Positions 6,658 to 8,176 of a DNA stretch of 8,176 nt are shown here, one piece after another; positions within the stretch are counted from its first letter, which is position 1, and the number at the start of each line of letters is the position of its first letter. This DNA is from Gammaproteobacteria bacterium (lineage in GTDB: Bacteria; Pseudomonadota; Gammaproteobacteria; UBA6429; Thiohalophilaceae). The DNA is taken from positions 1-8,176 of the forward strand of contig JAOUOK010000052.1 in assembly GCA_029880425.1 (NCBI GenBank). Reading direction: 5' to 3'. The notes beneath the pieces were generated by a model. That model was not told the DNA's origin. It saw only the letters and a program-made list of their open reading frames with translations, and searched no databases. A program made the position numbers and the translations under genes.

Positions 6658-6978
6658 TTAAGAGTCGAGTACTTCGCCATTCGATTTGAAATAGCGTACT
6701 TTACGACCATCTTCTAATTGCTTGATACCTACGCGATCAGCTTTACCTGTCGCTGGGTTAAATAAAGCAATATTTGAAATGTCCATCGGCATCTCTTTAT
6801 CCACGATTCCACCTGGTGCACCAACAGCCGGGTTTGGCTTCTGATGTTTTTTCACCATATTGATACCGTCAACAAGTACACGATCAACATCAAGCATTAC
6901 GCGTGAAACAGTACCGCGCTTGCCTTTATCTTTTCCTGTGATAACGATTACGTCATCACCTTTTTTAATTTTCTGCAT
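6658..6978 (-). CDS. rplX: 50S ribosomal protein L24
   Basis: L24 is one of the two proteins that start 50S assembly; it binds the 5' domain of 23S rRNA and ends up near the polypeptide exit. The 106 residues (104 in E. coli) open [20 protein letters not shown], a KOW motif (about 3–30, with [10 protein letters not shown] at 15–24). KKHQKPNP (44–51) precedes a glycine-rich loop [12 protein letters not shown] and [10 protein letters not shown]. The start is ATG 6978, 17 bases after the rplN stop. The ribosome-binding site is purine-rich but weak. The stop codon sits at the centre of a 12-base palindrome (6654–6665). Confidence 0.98.
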   Translation of the reverse strand: MQKIKKGDDVIVITGKDKGKRGTVSRVMLDVDRVLVDGINMVKKHQKPNPAVGAPGGIVDKEMPMDISNIALFNPATGKADRVGIKQLEDGRKVRYFKSNGEVLDS

Positions 6979-6995
6979 GGCTCTACTCTCTGCCT

Positions 6996-7364
6996 TTACA
7001 GCACTTCTGGCGCTAATGAAATAATTTTCATAAAGTTTTCTGAACGTAACTCACGAGTTACTGGTCCAAAAATACGCGTACCGATTGGTTGGTTACTTGC
7101 ATTCAAAAGAACTGCAGCATTACCATCAAAACGGATCAAAGATCCATCGCTACGACGTACACCTTTACGAGTACGAACAACAACCGCTGTGTAGACATCA
7201 CCTTTCTTAACTTTGCCTCGAGGAATTGCTTCCTTGATGCTCACTTTGATGAGGTCGCCAATACGGGCATAACGGCGTTTTGAACCGCCTAATACTTTTA
7301 TACACTGAACACGACGTGCGCCACTGTTATCGGCCACATCTAGTTGTGTCTGCATTTGAATCAT
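6996..7364 (-). CDS. rplN: 50S ribosomal protein L14
   Basis: L14 is a small beta-barrel protein on the subunit interface that forms bridges to 16S rRNA and pairs with L19. It is also the docking site of the ribosome silencing factor RsfS in bacteria. The 122 residues (123 in E. coli) include [19 protein letters not shown] (10–28), [14 protein letters not shown], and the C-terminal [12 protein letters not shown] with the end [11 protein letters not shown]. The start is ATG 7364, with GGAG at 7374–7377, nine bases upstream; an in-frame ATG at codon 4 is less likely because the family begins MIQ. It is the first gene of the spc operon in E. coli. Here only 34 bases separate it from rpsQ, and I see no convincing promoter there. 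Confidence 0.98.
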   Translation of the reverse strand: MIQMQTQLDVADNSGARRVQCIKVLGGSKRRYARIGDLIKVSIKEAIPRGKVKKGDVYTAVVVRTRKGVRRSDGSLIRFDGNAAVLLNASNQPIGTRIFGPVTRELRSENFMKIISLAPEVL

Positions 7365-7398
7365 TTCTGATTACTCCGCAAATACGTTAGTTAAACTT

Positions 7399-7665
7399 CT
7401 AAACAACGGTCGCCCGTTCCACAATATTTTCTAACATCCATTTCTTACTTTTAGAAAGTGGACGACATGCTACTACGGTGACTGTATCACCTTCATTACA
7501 TTCATTACCTGCATCATGTGCATGTAACTTAGTTGAACGTTTGATGTATTTTCCATAAACAGGATGTTTCACCTTACGCTCAATCATTACCGTAATAGTT
7601 TTATCCATCTTGTTAGAGATGACTTTACCCGTTACGGTACGTTTTGTTTTAGTTTCTTCACTCAT
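7399..7665 (-). CDS. rpsQ: 30S ribosomal protein S17
   Basis: S17 is a primary 16S rRNA-binding protein of the 5' domain with an OB fold. The 88 residues (84 in E. coli) contain [18 protein letters not shown] (9–26), the first strands, then [18 protein letters not shown], and [18 protein letters not shown] in the C-terminal half. The start is ATG 7665, overlapping the rpmC stop as ATGA, so it is translated by coupling. AGG about ten bases upstream is the only ribosome-binding site. It is the last gene of the S10 operon. Confidence 0.98.
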   Translation of the reverse strand: MSEETKTKRTVTGKVISNKMDKTITVMIERKVKHPVYGKYIKRSTKLHAHDAGNECNEGDTVTVVACRPLSKSKKWMLENIVERATVV

Positions 7666-7859
7666 TCTGCTTTACCTGCTTTCTCATTCAGGATGGTTTT
7701 TACACGTGCAACATTACGACGAGCCGCTTTAATCTGGTGCGACTGCGTTAATTGACCTGTACCCTGCTGCATACGCAGATTGAATTTTTCACGTGCCAAT
7801 TCCAATAATTCTTTATTGAGATCTTCAACGCTCTTATCTCGTAATTCATTCGCTTTCAT
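7662..7859 (-). CDS. rpmC: 50S ribosomal protein L29
   Basis: L29 lies beside L23 at the polypeptide exit, where trigger factor and the signal recognition particle dock. The 65 residues form two antiparallel helices: [20 protein letters not shown], then the REKFNLRMQ turn (23–31) and a second helix with [14 protein letters not shown] (47–60). Length and sequence are close to the 63-residue E. coli protein. The ATG at 7859 overlaps the rplP stop by one base (TAATG), and its own TGA overlaps the rpsQ start, so three genes are chained without spacers. Confidence 0.98.
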   Translation of the reverse strand: MKANELRDKSVEDLNKELLELAREKFNLRMQQGTGQLTQSHQIKAARRNVARVKTILNEKAGKAE

Positions 7860-8176
7860 TACAGTACCGTCCGAGTTACAAACGTAGTTTGAATTGGAAG
7901 CTTAGCTGCTGCTAAACGGAATGCTTCACGAGCAATATCCTCAGAAACACCTTCCATTTCATATAACATACGACCAGGTTGAATCTGGCATACCCAGTAT
8001 TCAACATTACCTTTACCTTTACCTTGACGTACTTCTAAAGGCTTTTGTGTAATTGGCTTATCCGGAAAAATACGAATCCAGATTTTGCCGCCACGTTTAA
8101 TATAACGTGTCATTGCACGACGAGCTGCTTCAATTTGGCGCGCGGTTATACGACCACGACCGACAGCTTTTAAACC
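7859..8176 (-). CDS. rplP: 50S ribosomal protein L16, C-terminal part (5' end outside window)
   Basis: L16 organises the A-site and peptidyl transferase region of 23S rRNA and is a late 50S assembly protein. The 105 visible residues correspond to 32–136 of the 136-residue E. coli protein, beginning [20 protein letters not shown] in an open frame to the window edge. The ATG at 8113 is the internal Met53 (RAMTR), not the start. [20 protein letters not shown] contains the arginine equivalent to E. coli Arg81, the residue hydroxylated by the oxygenase Ycf[12 protein letters not shown] and [13 protein letters not shown] follow. The stop TAA overlaps the rpmC ATG. The upstream neighbour would be rpsC. 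Confidence 0.98.
   Translation of the reverse strand, partial: GLKAVGRGRITARQIEAARRAMTRYIKRGGKIWIRIFPDKPITQKPLEVRQGKGKGNVEYWVCQIQPGRMLYEMEGVSEDIAREAFRLAAAKLPIQTTFVTRTVL

Noticed and set aside
1..8176. Hidden mobile element, CRISPR array, tRNA or novel cassette
   Set aside because: The genes are contiguous in standard order with gaps too small to hold an insertion; no direct repeats, integrase or tRNA-like fold was seen on either strand.

Overview
The window is one uninterrupted minus-strand stretch of the S10–spc–alpha ribosomal protein supercluster. It runs, in transcription order from high to low coordinates, from inside rplP (L16) to the first 47 codons of rpoA. Gene order and protein sequences match the Escherichia coli arrangement gene for gene. 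The extended S14, the L36 gene lying between secY and rpsM, and the near-identity of S13, S11, L14, L15 and the RpoA N-terminus to the E. coli proteins indicate a gammaproteobacterium. The DNA leans AT-rich, and S4 carries a four-cysteine N-terminus that E. coli lacks, so it is not an enterobacterium. I cannot name the genus from this window.

Layout. Positions 8176–7399 hold the tail of the S10 operon: rplP (5' end outside the window), rpmC and rpsQ, joined by TAATG and ATGA overlaps. Positions 7364–1787 hold the spc operon: rplN, rplX, rplE, rpsN, rpsH, rplF, rplR, rpsE, rpmD, rplO, secY and rpmJ, with gaps of 1 to 34 bases. A 149-base gap (1638–1786) then holds an AT-rich hairpin, a good sigma70-type promoter and a structured leader. 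The alpha operon follows: rpsM, rpsK, rpsD and the start of rpoA. All genes are on the minus strand; the plus-strand open frames are shadows.

How it works together. The products are subunits of the 30S ribosome (S17, S14, S8, S5, S13, S11, S4) and 50S ribosome (L16, L29, L14, L24, L5, L6, L18, L30, L15, L36), the core of the protein-export channel (SecY), and the RNA polymerase alpha subunit. The sequence supports two feedback operators of the kind known in E. coli. One is an S8-type hairpin inside the first codons of rplE. The other is an S4-type hairpin/pseudoknot before rpsM whose loop can pair with codons 2–3 of rpsM.

Two starts need care: rpsD begins at a TTG (847) and rpsN at a GTG (6070). 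rpmJ (37 codons) and the partial rpoA are easy to miss because they are short or cut. I see no mobile element, CRISPR array, tRNA, rRNA or foreign insertion. This is conserved housekeeping DNA, and the points worth a second look are regulatory RNA structures and metal-site variants, not a new system.
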